64,000 nt of DNA from Anaerolineaceae bacterium. GTDB taxonomy: Bacteria; Chloroflexota; Anaerolineae; Anaerolineales; Anaerolineaceae. The notes under the pieces were generated by a model. That model saw only the letters and a program-made list of their open reading frames with translations, did not search any database and was not told where the DNA came from. Location: the NCBI GenBank assembly GCA_029975475.1, contig JARKPB010000003.1, forward strand, positions 1-64,000, written 5' to 3'. Positions 26,889 to 36,309 of the stretch are shown here, in pieces. Each line of letters starts with the position of its first letter. Within the stretch, counting starts at the first letter, position 1. The position numbers were made by a program, and so were the translations under genes.

Positions 26889-29800
26889 ATGAGCCACACC
26901 CTACCCCAAAAAGACCCAACCGCCTGGCTGGACCGCCCGATCCTAAAAGAATTCCCGCGTTTCACCGTAGAAGTGCTGCTGGCCAGTCTGATCATCCTGA
27001 TCACGATCATCAGCCGCTTTGCCATACTCGGCGAGCGGGTGATGAGCCATGATGAGGTGAACCACGTGGTGCCGTCCTACAGCCTGTATCAAGGCAAAGG
27101 CTACGCGCATGACCCGGTAACCCACGGCCCGATGCAGTTTCATCTGGTAGCGCTTTCTTATTTTTTGTTTGGCGACAGCGATACCAGCTCGCGCGTGCCA
27201 GCCGCGCTCTTCAGCGTAGCCACTGTCATCGTGGTGCTGATCGGTTTCCGCTCCTATCTGGGCCGCACCGGCGCTTTGATTGGCGGATTCCTCTTTATGA
27301 TTTCCCCTTACATGCTCTTTTACGGCCGCTATACCCGCAACGAAGCCTTTGTCGCTCTGTTTGGGGTGCTCACGCTGTTGTTCGCGCTGCGCTACCTTGA
27401 GAACGGGCAGAAAAAATATCTGTACGGGCTGGCTGCGGTCACCGCCCTGCAGTTTGCCACCAAAGAAACCGCTTTCATTTACACGGCGCAATTTTTACTT
27501 TTCTTCGCCGTGGTCTTTTTACAGGATGTGGTCACGCTGCCGTGGCGCCGCAAGTCTCTGAAAACGCCGTTCCTGCTGACGACCTTTGGCGCCCTGGTGC
27601 TGATTCTGGCGGCGGTCGCCATCGGCGCGCAGATCGCGCGCGCCGCGAAAACGGTCGAATCGCTGTCGGCTGCCGCGCCGAATGCGGAAGCGCTGGCGGG
27701 CGCCGCCCAGGCTGCCCCGCCCATCGCTCTGGAAGTCGCCATCGTTCTGGCCGCTCTGGTGCTGGGCGGGCTGGCGGTGTTTTGCCTGCTTTCCGGCCTG
27801 GGCTGGAAGCAGGTGCGCGAGGTGCGCTCCTTTGACTTGTTGATCCTGGTTGGTTCGCTGATCCTGCCGCAGCTGACCGCCTTCCCCATCAAGATGACCG
27901 GCGCCAACCCGATTGATTACACCAATCCCGATACCATCACCCGCACAGCCGTTTTCCTGACCGCCCTGGCAGCGCTCTCCGTGCTGATTGGCCTGGTCTG
28001 GCGTCCGCGCACCTGGCTGATCAGCGCCGGGATTTTTTACGCCATCTTTATCGTCCTGTACACAACAATGTTCACCAATGGGCGCGGCTTCTTTACCGGG
28101 ATCATCGGGTCGCTGGGTTACTGGCTGGAACAGCAGGGAGTCAACCGCGGCTCTCAGCCCTGGTACTATTACGCTTTCCTGCAGGTGCCAATGTATGAGT
28201 ACCTGGGCGCGCTCGGCACGCTGGTAGCCTTTTATTACGGCATGAAACACTGGCTTTTCAGCCACCTGCCCGGCCGTTCCCCTTTCTTACAGTCGCTTCC
28301 CACTGAAAAAGATGAGAGCAGTGATGACGTCCTTTTGGACGCGGCTCTTGAGCTTCCTCCATCTGCCGCGCCTACGACCCGCGGCCCGCGCCTGCCGATT
28401 CTGGCGTTGTTGATTTTCTGGTCCATCACCAGCCTGGTTGCCTACACCCTCGCCGGCGAAAAAATGCCCTGGTTGACCGTTCATATTGCCCTGCCGCTGC
28501 TCCTTTCAGCCGGCTGGGGGCTGGGGTTCCTAGCCGATCAATTCAGTTATTCCTTCCAGCCTGAACCGCGCGCCTGGATCTCCCTGGCCGTTTTCCCGGT
28601 TTTTCTGTTATCCCTCTTCGGCCTGCTGGCTGCCCTGCTCGGTCCTACCCCGCCGCTGGCTGGCAAGACCCTGGAAGAACTGGAAGCCACCAGCCGATTC
28701 CTCCTAAGCCTGATCACCGCGCTGGTTTCAGGCGGAGTCATTCTTTACCTGCTGCGCGGTGAAGCCCAGACGATTTTCTGGCGCGCGCTGGGGCTGGCAT
28801 TCTTCGGGATATTAGCCGTGCAGACCGCCCGGGTGGCTTACACCGCATCTTTCATTAACTACGACAACGCCAAAGAATTTTTGGTATACGCTCATGCCGC
28901 GCGCGGACCGAAGGACGTGCTGGAACAGGTGGATGAAATTTCGCGGCGGTTGACCGGCGCGAACGGGATCCAGGTCGCCTACGACAACGACAATCTGTAC
29001 CCTTACTGGTGGTACTTCCGCAATTTCCCCAATCACATCTACTACGGTGACAAGCCGAGCCGGGAACTGCGCAATTACCCGCTGATCATCGTCGGTCAGG
29101 ATAATTTCAGCAAACTGGAGCCGATCGTCAAGGACGATTACTGGATGTTCGAGACCACCCGTTTATGGTGGCCTACCCAGATTTATTATGATATCACCCG
29201 CGAACGGATCATCAACGCCCTGCGCGACCCGCAGATGCGCGCTGCCCTCTTCGATATCTGGTTAAACCGCGACTATACCAGGTACATGCAGGTCGCCGGG
29301 GTGAACAACCTGACGCTGCAAAACTGGAACCCTTCCGCGAAGATGCGCTTTTATGTGAAGAAAGATGTCATCGCCCAGATCTGGAACTACGGTGCCGCCC
29401 CCGCGCTGGCCGCGCCAGCTCCAGATCCGTATGAAGGCAAGATCACCCCCAGCCAACCTGACTTCTACTTTGGAATGCCCGGTACGCAGGCGGGTGATCT
29501 AAACAAACCCCGCGGGATCGCCGCCGCCCCGGACGGCAGCATCTATGTGGCTAACACGGACAATCACCGCATTGAGCATTACAACGCCAGCGGTGAACTG
29601 CTTCAATCCTGGGGCGGTTTTGGGGACGCGGCTGCCGGCGCGCCCGGGGGACTATTCAACCAGCCCTGGGGCGTGGCTGTCGCCCCAGACGGCTCCGTTT
29701 ATGTCGCGGACACCTGGAATCACCGCATTCAAAAATTCACTGTCGATGGGAAATTCCTGACGATGTGGGGTATCTCGGGTCAGGGCGAGACTCTGGACTC

Positions 29801-30338
29801 TTTCTACGGGCCGCGGGATGTCGCGGTGGACCGCCAGGGGAGAGTTTATGTGACCGACACCGGCAACAAACGCGTGGTGGTCTTTGATATGACAGGCAAA
29901 CCCATCTCGACCTTTGGCGGCTGGGGAGCCGAACTCGGTCAGATGGATGAACCCGTCGGTATTGCGGTGGATCAGGACGGCAAAGTTTACGTGGCCGATA
30001 CCTGGAATCAGCGCATTCAGGTCTTTGAATCGGGCGATGATGCCAAAACGTTCTACCCCGTGCTCTCCTGGGAGATCAACGGCTGGGTAAGCCAGTCGCT
30101 GGATAACAAACCGTACATCGCGGTGGATAAGCGCGGCAACCTGTTCATCGTTGATCCAGAAGGGTACCGGGTCTTACAGTATTCCACCAGCGGCGCGTTC
30201 ATCCGCGGCTGGGGAGATTACAGCCCCGACCCGGATGGGTTTGGCCTTCCAGCCGGTGTAACCGTTGGACCGCAGGGCGAAGTCTGGGTCACCGATGCCG
30301 GCAATAACCGTATCCTGCGTTTTCCTGCCGCCCAGTAA
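26889..30338 (+). CDS. Agl23/TIGR03663-type membrane glycosyltransferase-like protein fused to an NHL propeller
   Basis: 1149 residues. Residues 25-660 hold about a dozen membrane helices in GT-C style, with the acidic loop motif SHDEVNH (D55, E56) after the first helix and THGPMQFHL, FYGRYTRNEAF and FATKETAF, matching the Agl23 group associated with polyprenyl-sugar/flippase genes. Residues about 660-845 form a soluble segment. Residues about 860-1149 are NHL beta-propeller repeats with recurring PRGIAAAPDGSIYVANT, GVAVAPDGSVYVADTWNHRI and VAVDRQGRVYVTDTGNKR units. Probably acts at the cell surface. No glycan cluster flanks it. Start by position of promoter and first helix. Confidence 0.83.
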   Translation: MSHTLPQKDPTAWLDRPILKEFPRFTVEVLLASLIILITIISRFAILGERVMSHDEVNHVVPSYSLYQGKGYAHDPVTHGPMQFHLVALSYFLFGDSDTSSRVPAALFSVATVIVVLIGFRSYLGRTGALIGGFLFMISPYMLFYGRYTRNEAFVALFGVLTLLFALRYLENGQKKYLYGLAAVTALQFATKETAFIYTAQFLLFFAVVFLQDVVTLPWRRKSLKTPFLLTTFGALVLILAAVAIGAQIARAAKTVESLSAAAPNAEALAGAAQAAPPIALEVAIVLAALVLGGLAVFCLLSGLGWKQVREVRSFDLLILVGSLILPQLTAFPIKMTGANPIDYTNPDTITRTAVFLTALAALSVLIGLVWRPRTWLISAGIFYAIFIVLYTTMFTNGRGFFTGIIGSLGYWLEQQGVNRGSQPWYYYAFLQVPMYEYLGALGTLVAFYYGMKHWLFSHLPGRSPFLQSLPTEKDESSDDVLLDAALELPPSAAPTTRGPRLPILALLIFWSITSLVAYTLAGEKMPWLTVHIALPLLLSAGWGLGFLADQFSYSFQPEPRAWISLAVFPVFLLSLFGLLAALLGPTPPLAGKTLEELEATSRFLLSLITALVSGGVILYLLRGEAQTIFWRALGLAFFGILAVQTARVAYTASFINYDNAKEFLVYAHAARGPKDVLEQVDEISRRLTGANGIQVAYDNDNLYPYWWYFRNFPNHIYYGDKPSRELRNYPLIIVGQDNFSKLEPIVKDDYWMFETTRLWWPTQIYYDITRERIINALRDPQMRAALFDIWLNRDYTRYMQVAGVNNLTLQNWNPSAKMRFYVKKDVIAQIWNYGAAPALAAPAPDPYEGKITPSQPDFYFGMPGTQAGDLNKPRGIAAAPDGSIYVANTDNHRIEHYNASGELLQSWGGFGDAAAGAPGGLFNQPWGVAVAPDGSVYVADTWNHRIQKFTVDGKFLTMWGISGQGETLDSFYGPRDVAVDRQGRVYVTDTGNKRVVVFDMTGKPISTFGGWGAELGQMDEPVGIAVDQDGKVYVADTWNQRIQVFESGDDAKTFYPVLSWEINGWVSQSLDNKPYIAVDKRGNLFIVDPEGYRVLQYSTSGAFIRGWGDYSPDPDGFGLPAGVTVGPQGEVWVTDAGNNRILRFPAAQ

Positions 30339-30360
30339 CCAACCGCCGACCAGAATCAGT

Positions 30361-30397
30361 ATCCGCCTGGCAGATTCTGCCAGGCGGATGATTTTTA
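30361..30397 (+). terminator. Intrinsic terminator of the Agl23-NHL gene
   Basis: Perfect 13-bp stem ATCCGCCTGGCAG / CTGCCAGGCGGAT with a 3-nt loop, followed by GATTTTTAC. Confidence 0.9.
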
Positions 30398-30406
30398 CTA
30401 CCTCGT

Positions 30407-30793
30407 TTATCGGCTGCGTTTTTCTTTCAGATCTTCCTTAAAAACTCCGCTTAAGACCACGCTGATCACGCTGACGATCAGCGCCCCCAGGAAGGCGTAT
30501 AGAAAACCATCCACCTGATAGCCAATTCCGAACCAGCTGCCCATTTCACCGGCCAGCCAGAACATCAGCGTGTTGATCAGCAGGGTGAACAACCCCAGGG
30601 TCAGGATGATGAGCGGACAGGTCAGTAATTTCAATACCGGCCGAATCAAGGCATTCACCAGCCCGATAATCAACCCAAGGCCAACGAAAGCGACCCAGCT
30701 GTCGTTTTGCACCTGGATATGAGGGTTGAGGATGACGACAGCGGCGTAAACCGCGACGGCATTAATCCCCAGACGGATTAGAAATTTCTTCAT
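30407..30793 (-). CDS. Phage-holin-4/YvlD-like membrane protein
   Basis: 128 residues with four predicted membrane helices. The pattern LGLIIGLVNALIRPVLKLLTCPLIILTLGLFTLLINTLMFWL is split here across helices two and three, and the motif NALIRPVLKLLTCP is characteristic of the Phage_holin_4_2 family (YvlD in Bacillus). Despite the name these are chromosomal envelope proteins of unclear role. AAGGAG lies upstream of the ATG at 30793. Confidence 0.85.
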   Translation of the reverse strand: MKKFLIRLGINAVAVYAAVVILNPHIQVQNDSWVAFVGLGLIIGLVNALIRPVLKLLTCPLIILTLGLFTLLINTLMFWLAGEMGSWFGIGYQVDGFLYAFLGALIVSVISVVLSGVFKEDLKEKRSR

Positions 30794-30820
30794 CGGTCAC
30801 TCCTTCTTCTTGCTATCATT

Positions 30821-31777
30821 CTATCCTAAATCCGGTATTTCCATCCAGATCAGGGTATTCTGCAATTGAAAGCCCAGCGTGCCTAGGGCAGTCCCGTCCA
30901 CCCAGACCGGCAGGTTCACCGTTAATGGACGGCCGCTGCGCAGGTCCTGAACGGCGAAGGGCAGCACCCCGGTCAACAGCGGCACCAGGTTCACCTCAGC
31001 CGCGGCCGGCCAGAGAATATCGGCTGAAAGGCGCGAAGGCTCCCAGATTAACGCGCCGATCATCCCTGCCCCACCGCGCAAAGCCCAGTGGCGCACACTC
31101 TGCCCGTTCATCCAGCGCTGCAGGTCTGGCCACCAGCCCGGCCGAAGCGGTTCAGCGGAAAAAGGCAGATTCCAGGCGATGAGCGGCGGATACAGCGCTT
31201 CCAGCCAGGCGCGCACCTGCGGCCAGTCCCGCGCGCCGAGGCTGGTTACCTCACCCTCCGAGAGAGCTCCGGCTTTCACATATTTCGGGTTTAATTCCCA
31301 GGTTGCCCGCCGGGTGCGCTCAACAAAGCCCAGTGAATGATACAGCTGCACGGCCGGCTGATTTTCCTCGCGCACCTGCAGCCAGGCAGCCCGGTTGCCG
31401 CGGTCGCGGATCACTTCCAGCGCGCGCGCCGTCAGGGCTCTGCCAATCCCGCGCTGGCGGTAATCGGGGTGCACGGCGACATTGGCGATCAGCGTGACCG
31501 GCTTCCCATCTTTAACAAAAGGGATGAGGGTTACGTTGCCGATGATTTTTCCATTCTCTTCCCAAACCAGACCGGAAAAATGGACCCTGGGCGGATTGGC
31601 AAGCAGAACTGCCGGATAGGCCATTTCTTGTGCCAGCCGCCTCATCTGGCGAATATACGCCACCCCGTCTGCGTCCATCTGATCGCGAAAACAAAGCTCG
31701 ATCAAATCAGCAACCGCCGATAAATCGCGGTGCATATCCAGCAGGCGTAATTTGGGCGAGTAGACCATGTGATCCAT
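30821..31777 (-). CDS. GNAT acetyltransferase with a second, divergent domain
   Basis: 318 residues. The N-terminal GNAT fold (residues about 10-170) has the acetyl-CoA loop VHPDYRQRGIGRALTARAL and the C-terminal strand YHSLGFVERTRRATWEL. The C-terminal half (about 180-318) resembles a GNAT-like domain without a clear cofactor loop. Start set at ATG 31777: a TAGAAT (31785-31790) lies 7 nt upstream, suggesting a leaderless transcript; ATG 31768 is possible. Divergent from nagA. Substrate unknown. Confidence 0.8.
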   Translation of the reverse strand: MDHMVYSPKLRLLDMHRDLSAVADLIELCFRDQMDADGVAYIRQMRRLAQEMAYPAVLLANPPRVHFSGLVWEENGKIIGNVTLIPFVKDGKPVTLIANVAVHPDYRQRGIGRALTARALEVIRDRGNRAAWLQVREENQPAVQLYHSLGFVERTRRATWELNPKYVKAGALSEGEVTSLGARDWPQVRAWLEALYPPLIAWNLPFSAEPLRPGWWPDLQRWMNGQSVRHWALRGGAGMIGALIWEPSRLSADILWPAAAEVNLVPLLTGVLPFAVQDLRSGRPLTVNLPVWVDGTALGTLGFQLQNTLIWMEIPDLG

Positions 31778-31784
31778 AGGCTTT

Positions 31785-31790
31785 ATTCTA
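31785..31790 (-). promoter_or_regulatory. -10 element of the GNAT gene, probably leaderless
   Basis: TAGAAT on the minus strand, 7 nt before the ATG at 31777. No -35 match at 17 bp. Confidence 0.4.
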
Positions 31791-31807
31791 CACCGCCTCG
31801 CGGCGCG

Positions 31808-31836
31808 TTGACATGCTTTCACTGCCCGTCTACAAT
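31808..31836 (+). promoter_or_regulatory. Promoter of nagA, leaderless
   Basis: TTGACA (31808-31813), 17-bp spacer, TACAAT (31831-31836), then only 6 nt to the ATG at 31843. The predicted mRNA starts at or next to the start codon. Confidence 0.85.
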
Positions 31837-31842
31837 CAAGAC

Positions 31843-33045
31843 ATGCCAAAACCATTAAGCACACCGCCCTCCTATCTGATCATCAACGCAAAGTTGAGCG
31901 GCGGCCGCACTGGCTGGCTGCTGGTCAACGGTCAAAAGATCTCCTCCTTTTCGCATGAACCCCCGGGAGATTGTTTGATCGAAGCCGTCGGGGGTGTGAT
32001 TGACGCGGGCGGAGCGAATCTGCTGCCCGGTCTGATTGACATCCACACGCACGGCGGCGGAGGCAGAGAGGTCATGGATGCTGACCCGGCTGCGCTTGCC
32101 GAGCTCTCCGCATTTTACGCCAGTCACGGCGTTTGCGCATTTCTGGCAACCACCTGGGCCGCCAGCCCGAAAGCGATTTCTTCCGCCCTGGAGGCAATCC
32201 AGACAGCCGCAGCCCGGCCGCTCCCGGGAGCGCGCCTGCTGGGGGTTCACCTGGAAGGTCCCTATCTAAACCCGGCGCGCAGCGGCGCCCAAAATCCGGA
32301 TAAAATCACCCGCGCTGACCCGGCCAGCGCGGAGGCCTGGCTGGCCAGCGGGCTGGTGCGTCTGATTACCCTGGCGCCAGAATTTCCCAAAAATCTGGAC
32401 CTGACCCGGCGCTGCGCCCGGCTTGGCATTCGCGTCTCCGCCGGGCACACAGATGCCAGTTACGAGCAGATCCTCGCCGCGCAAAAAGCCGGCCTGACTC
32501 AGATCACCCATACCTTCAACGCCATGTCGCCCTTTAACCACCGCGCGCCTGGCGCAGCCGGCGCGGCGTTAGAGCTGCCGGGGCTGTATTGCGAAGTAAT
32601 CGCCGATCTGGTGCATGTCCACCCCGCCGCGCTGCGGCTGCTTTACCGCCTGCGCGGTCCGGATGAGTTGATCCTGATCAGCGATTCGATTCGCGCCGCC
32701 GGGCTGGCGGATGGACGTTATCCAATCGGGCCGGATGACCCGCGCCTGCTGGTGGTTCAGGACGGCGCGGCTCGCCTGGAGGACGGCACGCTGGCCGGCA
32801 GCATCCTGACCCTGGAAAAAGCCCTGTTCAATCTAAAAACCGCTACCGGCCGCCCGCTGAGCGAACTCTGGCCAACCGCCAGCCGAACCCCAGCCCGGGC
32901 GCTCGGTTTGCAAAAAACCGGCGACCTTCAGCCGGGCTACCGCGCGGATTTAACCATCCTGGATGACTCCATCGCCGTTTTGTTTACAGCGGTGGGCGGG
33001 AAAGCGGTCTTTGCCGCTGAGGACCTGGTTCTGCGGGGATTCTGA
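31843..33045 (+). CDS. nagA: N-acetylglucosamine-6-phosphate deacetylase
   Basis: Deacetylates GlcNAc-6-P to glucosamine-6-P in amino-sugar and cell-wall recycling. 400 residues of amidohydrolase type: DIHTHGGGG (metal His pair), HLEGPYLNPARSGAQ (metal Glu), SAGHTDAS, THTFNAMSPFNHR and catalytic Asp in LISDSIRAAG. Start at ATG 31843, six nt after a consensus promoter, with no ribosome site; an in-frame ATG at 31813 falls inside the -35/-10 region. No nagB neighbour is seen. Confidence 0.94.
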   Translation: MPKPLSTPPSYLIINAKLSGGRTGWLLVNGQKISSFSHEPPGDCLIEAVGGVIDAGGANLLPGLIDIHTHGGGGREVMDADPAALAELSAFYASHGVCAFLATTWAASPKAISSALEAIQTAAARPLPGARLLGVHLEGPYLNPARSGAQNPDKITRADPASAEAWLASGLVRLITLAPEFPKNLDLTRRCARLGIRVSAGHTDASYEQILAAQKAGLTQITHTFNAMSPFNHRAPGAAGAALELPGLYCEVIADLVHVHPAALRLLYRLRGPDELILISDSIRAAGLADGRYPIGPDDPRLLVVQDGAARLEDGTLAGSILTLEKALFNLKTATGRPLSELWPTASRTPARALGLQKTGDLQPGYRADLTILDDSIAVLFTAVGGKAVFAAEDLVLRGF

Positions 33046-33090
33046 CAGGAATCTTACACAAAGCGAGTATAGTCAATCTTTGCTGGATGA

Positions 33091-33096
33091 TATAAT
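33091..33096 (+). promoter_or_regulatory. -10 element of clpC
   Basis: TATAAT about 35 nt before the clpC ATG; no convincing -35. No CIRCE or CtsR operator was recognised nearby. Confidence 0.4.
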
Positions 33097-33131
33097 CCGC
33101 TTAATGCGGAATAGACGGAAGGACGGTTCCT

Positions 33132-35615
33132 ATGATGCGATTTGATCGTTTCACCGAAAGGGCTCAGGAGGCCGCGCAGCGCGCAGCGGAGATTATCCAG
33201 CGCTACGGTCACAACCAGATTGACACCGAGCATATCCTGCTGGCGTTGATCGAGCAGCCCCAGGGTGTGGTTACCCAGATATTAGACTTCATGAAGATTG
33301 ACAGCAACGCTCTGTCTGAACGGCTGGATTATATTTTGCGCACCAGCCCGAAAGCCAGTATTTTTGGCGGCGGCGCCGGGCAGATTTTCATCACCCCGCG
33401 CGTCAAACGGATCATTGACCTGGCGAATGAAGAAGCCAGCCGGTTAAAAGACGAATATATTTCCACCGAGCATCTCTTCCTTGCGGTCTTGAGCGAACGA
33501 AATACCCCGGCCGCCAGACTGCTGGAAGGGGCCGGGATTACCCGCGACCGCGTTTACGACGCCATCCAGCAGCTGCGCGGCGGCCAGCGCGTTACCGACC
33601 CGCAGGCCGAGACCCGCTACCGAACGCTGGAAAAATACTCGCGCGACCTGACCACCCAGGCGCGGGAAGGCAAGCTCGACCCGGTCATCGGGCGCGACAA
33701 AGAAATTTTACGGGTCATGCAAATCCTTTCGCGCCGCACCAAGAACAACCCGGTGCTGATCGGCGAAGCCGGGGTTGGCAAAACCGCCATCGTGGAAGGC
33801 CTGGCGCAGAAGATCGCCAGGAACGACGTTCCAGAAATTTTAATTGGCAAGAAAGTGGTTTCGCTGGATTTAAGCGCGATGATCGCCGGTTCGCGCTTCC
33901 GCGGCGAATTTGAAGAACGCCTGAAAGCCGCGATTGAAGAGGTTCAACGGGCAGAAGGCGAGATAATCCTGTTTATTGACGAACTGCATACCGTGGTCGG
34001 CGCTGGCGCTGCCCAAGGCGCGCTGGACGCATCGAATATGCTGAAACCAGCCCTGGCGCGCGGTGAACTGCAGTGCATCGGCGCTACAACGCTGGATGAA
34101 TACCACAAATACATTGAAAAAGATTCAGCCCTTGAGCGCCGCTTTGCCCCGGTTTTTGTTGAAGAACCTTCTGAAGAAGATACGATTCAGATGCTGCGCG
34201 GATTGCGCGACCGCTATGAGGCGCATCATAAAGTCCATTTCGCCGATGAAGCTCTGGTGCAGGCGGTGCGCCTCTCCCAGCGCTACGTGACAGACCGGCA
34301 CCTGCCGGATAAGGCGATCGATTTGATGGACGAAGCCGCGGCCAAATTGCGCGTGGCGCTCTACTCGCTGCCAGCCGAGCTGAAAGAAATGAAAACTGAG
34401 ATCGACAAACTGCGCGCTGAAGAAGAACAGGCTGGCATCGAGCGCGATTACGAGCGCGCCGCGCGTAAAAAAGCCGAGCGGCTGCGCCTTGAGCAAACTT
34501 TTAACGAAGCCCGGGACAAATGGGAAGAAGAGCATAAACTGGACGAAGTGGTGGATGTGGACGACATCGCCCAGGTGGTCGCCCAGTGGACCGGTATCCC
34601 GGTGAGCAATATGATGGAAACAGAAGCCGAACGGCTGCTGCACATGGAAGACCGCCTGCACGAACGCATCATCGGGCAGGACCAGGCGATTAAAGCCATC
34701 GCGGATGCCATCCGCCGCGCCCGCTCCGGTCTGAAAGACCCCCGCCGCCCGATCGGATCCTTTATCTTCATCGGCCCTTCCGGCGTTGGCAAAACCGAGC
34801 TTGCCAAAGCCCTGGCCGAGTTCATGTTTGGCGACGAGGAAGCCATGGTGCGCATGGATATGAGCGAATACCGGGAACAGCACACCGCTTCGCGCCTGTT
34901 CGGCGCCCCGCCCGGATATGTCGGTTATGAAGAGGGCGGACAGTTGACCGAAGCAGTGCGCCGGCGCCCTTACCGGGTGATCCTCTTCGATGAGATTGAG
35001 AAGGCGCATCCCGAAGTCTGGAACTCCCTCCTGCAGATTCTGGATGACGGCCGGTTGACGGACGGCCAGGGGCGGGTGGTGGACTTCCGCAACACCGTGT
35101 TGATCATGACCTCCAACCTGGGCACGGAGTTTGTGCGCTCTTCCGGTTCCCTGGGTTTCCTGAAAACCGGCAGCAGCGATGAGGAACGCCAGTCGCACGA
35201 GAAAATCGAGAAAGCCTTGAAGAGCACCTTCCGGCCCGAATTTCTCAACCGCATTGACGAGATCATCATGTTCTCCGCTCTAACCCTTGACCAGGTAAAA
35301 GAAATCGTTGACCTGCAGATGAAAGAGGTGCGCCAGCGTCTTGAGGAACACGGCTTAAAGGTTGAATTGAGCCGCGAAGCCCGCGACTGGCTGGCTGAAA
35401 TTGGGTATGACACCTCATTTGGCGCCCGGCCGCTCAAGCGCGCGCTGCAGAAATACGTTGAAAGCCCGCTTTCAGTCAGCCTGCTTTCTGGAGAGTTCCA
35501 TGAAGGCGACACCGTTCTGGCGGATCTGGACGAAGCCAGGCAATCCATTGTCTTCCGAAAAGTCGAGAAAGCCCATCAAAAAGCGAAAGCCAGCGCGGAA
35601 ACACCACCCGCTTAA
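33132..35615 (+). CDS. clpC: ATP-dependent Clp protease ATPase subunit ClpC
   Basis: AAA+ unfoldase feeding ClpP. 827 residues. The two N-terminal Clp repeats (about 5-75 and 80-150) are complete. AAA-1 has GEAGVGKTA (about residue 212) and AAA-2 GPSGVGKTE (about 550). The short middle domain with a UVR-like helix pair (about 420-470) marks ClpC rather than Clp[16 protein letters not shown] is in AAA-2. A ClpP-docking tripeptide is likely in SGSLGF. ATG 33132 has GAAGGA upstream. clpP is not in the window. Confidence 0.95.
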   Translation: MMRFDRFTERAQEAAQRAAEIIQRYGHNQIDTEHILLALIEQPQGVVTQILDFMKIDSNALSERLDYILRTSPKASIFGGGAGQIFITPRVKRIIDLANEEASRLKDEYISTEHLFLAVLSERNTPAARLLEGAGITRDRVYDAIQQLRGGQRVTDPQAETRYRTLEKYSRDLTTQAREGKLDPVIGRDKEILRVMQILSRRTKNNPVLIGEAGVGKTAIVEGLAQKIARNDVPEILIGKKVVSLDLSAMIAGSRFRGEFEERLKAAIEEVQRAEGEIILFIDELHTVVGAGAAQGALDASNMLKPALARGELQCIGATTLDEYHKYIEKDSALERRFAPVFVEEPSEEDTIQMLRGLRDRYEAHHKVHFADEALVQAVRLSQRYVTDRHLPDKAIDLMDEAAAKLRVALYSLPAELKEMKTEIDKLRAEEEQAGIERDYERAARKKAERLRLEQTFNEARDKWEEEHKLDEVVDVDDIAQVVAQWTGIPVSNMMETEAERLLHMEDRLHERIIGQDQAIKAIADAIRRARSGLKDPRRPIGSFIFIGPSGVGKTELAKALAEFMFGDEEAMVRMDMSEYREQHTASRLFGAPPGYVGYEEGGQLTEAVRRRPYRVILFDEIEKAHPEVWNSLLQILDDGRLTDGQGRVVDFRNTVLIMTSNLGTEFVRSSGSLGFLKTGSSDEERQSHEKIEKALKSTFRPEFLNRIDEIIMFSALTLDQVKEIVDLQMKEVRQRLEEHGLKVELSREARDWLAEIGYDTSFGARPLKRALQKYVESPLSVSLLSGEFHEGDTVLADLDEARQSIVFRKVEKAHQKAKASAETPPA

Positions 35616-35628
35616 CCCTGAATTGTTC

Positions 35629-35659
35629 AGTCAGCCGCCGAATGGCGGCTGACTCTTTT
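35629..35659 (+). terminator. Intrinsic terminator of clpC
   Basis: Perfect 11-bp stem AGTCAGCCGCC / GGCGGCTGACT, loop GAAT, followed by CTTTTAAGG. Confidence 0.85.
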
Positions 35660-35719
35660 AAGGGGAACCAAACCAGGGCGCGCAGCGTCCTTTTCAAAAC
35701 AATGAAAGATGAGGGCCCA

Positions 35720-36238
35720 ATGAAACACCTGCTGACAATGCTCTTCCTGATCAATCTATGCCTGACAGCCTGCGCGCCGCCCATGGAGCCAAAACCGTCC
35801 GATCCGCAGCCTCCGGTCGGCGAGATTCCCACTCGCCCGGGGCCCGATACGCCGGATTGCGCGGGCGCGGATTGTCCCCAACCGGGAGAAACGCCAGCTT
35901 CGACATACAGCCCGCGCGAAGGCGATGACGCTCTGACTCGCGGGCAGGTTTACGACCTTCAGGCAGCCATCACGATGCTGGAGTCGTTTCCGCCCCAGGT
36001 GATGCTGCGCCTGACCGGCAGCCTGCCTACCCCCTGCCATCAGCTGCGCGTTCGTGCGGCTGATCCAGATGATAAAAGAAGAATTTATGTCGAGGTGTAT
36101 TCGCTGGTGGACGCGAACACGATTTGCGTTCAAGCCCTGGCGCCATTTGAAGCCGCGGTTCCTCTGGGCAGCCCTCCCGGCGGAAAATATGAGGTCATTG
36201 TAAACGGTTCAGTTATTGGCGAATTCATCATGCCCTGA
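35720..36238 (+). CDS. Secreted lipoprotein of unknown function
   Basis: 172 residues. Signal peptide with lipobox LTAC (Cys18), then a Pro-rich linker (about 20-60) with C-x4-C spaced cysteines, and a compact C-terminal beta domain. The domain begins after GQVYDLQAAITMLESFPPQV and has LRLTGSLPTPCHQLRV and GKYEVIVNG. The domain pattern is one seen repeatedly in Chloroflexota lipoproteins, but no function can be stated. Start by lipoprotein signal; an in-frame ATG at 35702 would extend it by six polar residues. Confidence 0.7.
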   Translation: MKHLLTMLFLINLCLTACAPPMEPKPSDPQPPVGEIPTRPGPDTPDCAGADCPQPGETPASTYSPREGDDALTRGQVYDLQAAITMLESFPPQVMLRLTGSLPTPCHQLRVRAADPDDKRRIYVEVYSLVDANTICVQALAPFEAAVPLGSPPGGKYEVIVNGSVIGEFIMP

Positions 36239-36258
36239 TGGACCGCGGCGTGAAAAAG

Positions 36259-36295
36259 ACGGGCGGCGAATGGGTATCGCTGCCCGTTTGGATTT
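36259..36295 (+). terminator. Weak hairpin after the lipoprotein gene
   Basis: ACGGGC / GCCCGT with an inner CGA/TCG pair across a 2-nt mismatch, followed by TTTGGATTTCC on the plus strand. Confidence 0.4.
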
Positions 36296-36309
36296 CCTGA
36301 AACCCGTGA

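Noticed and set aside
34125-35198. 357-codon minus-strand frame opposite clpC
   Set aside because: Antisense to a complete ClpC; His-rich composition and no recognisable domain.
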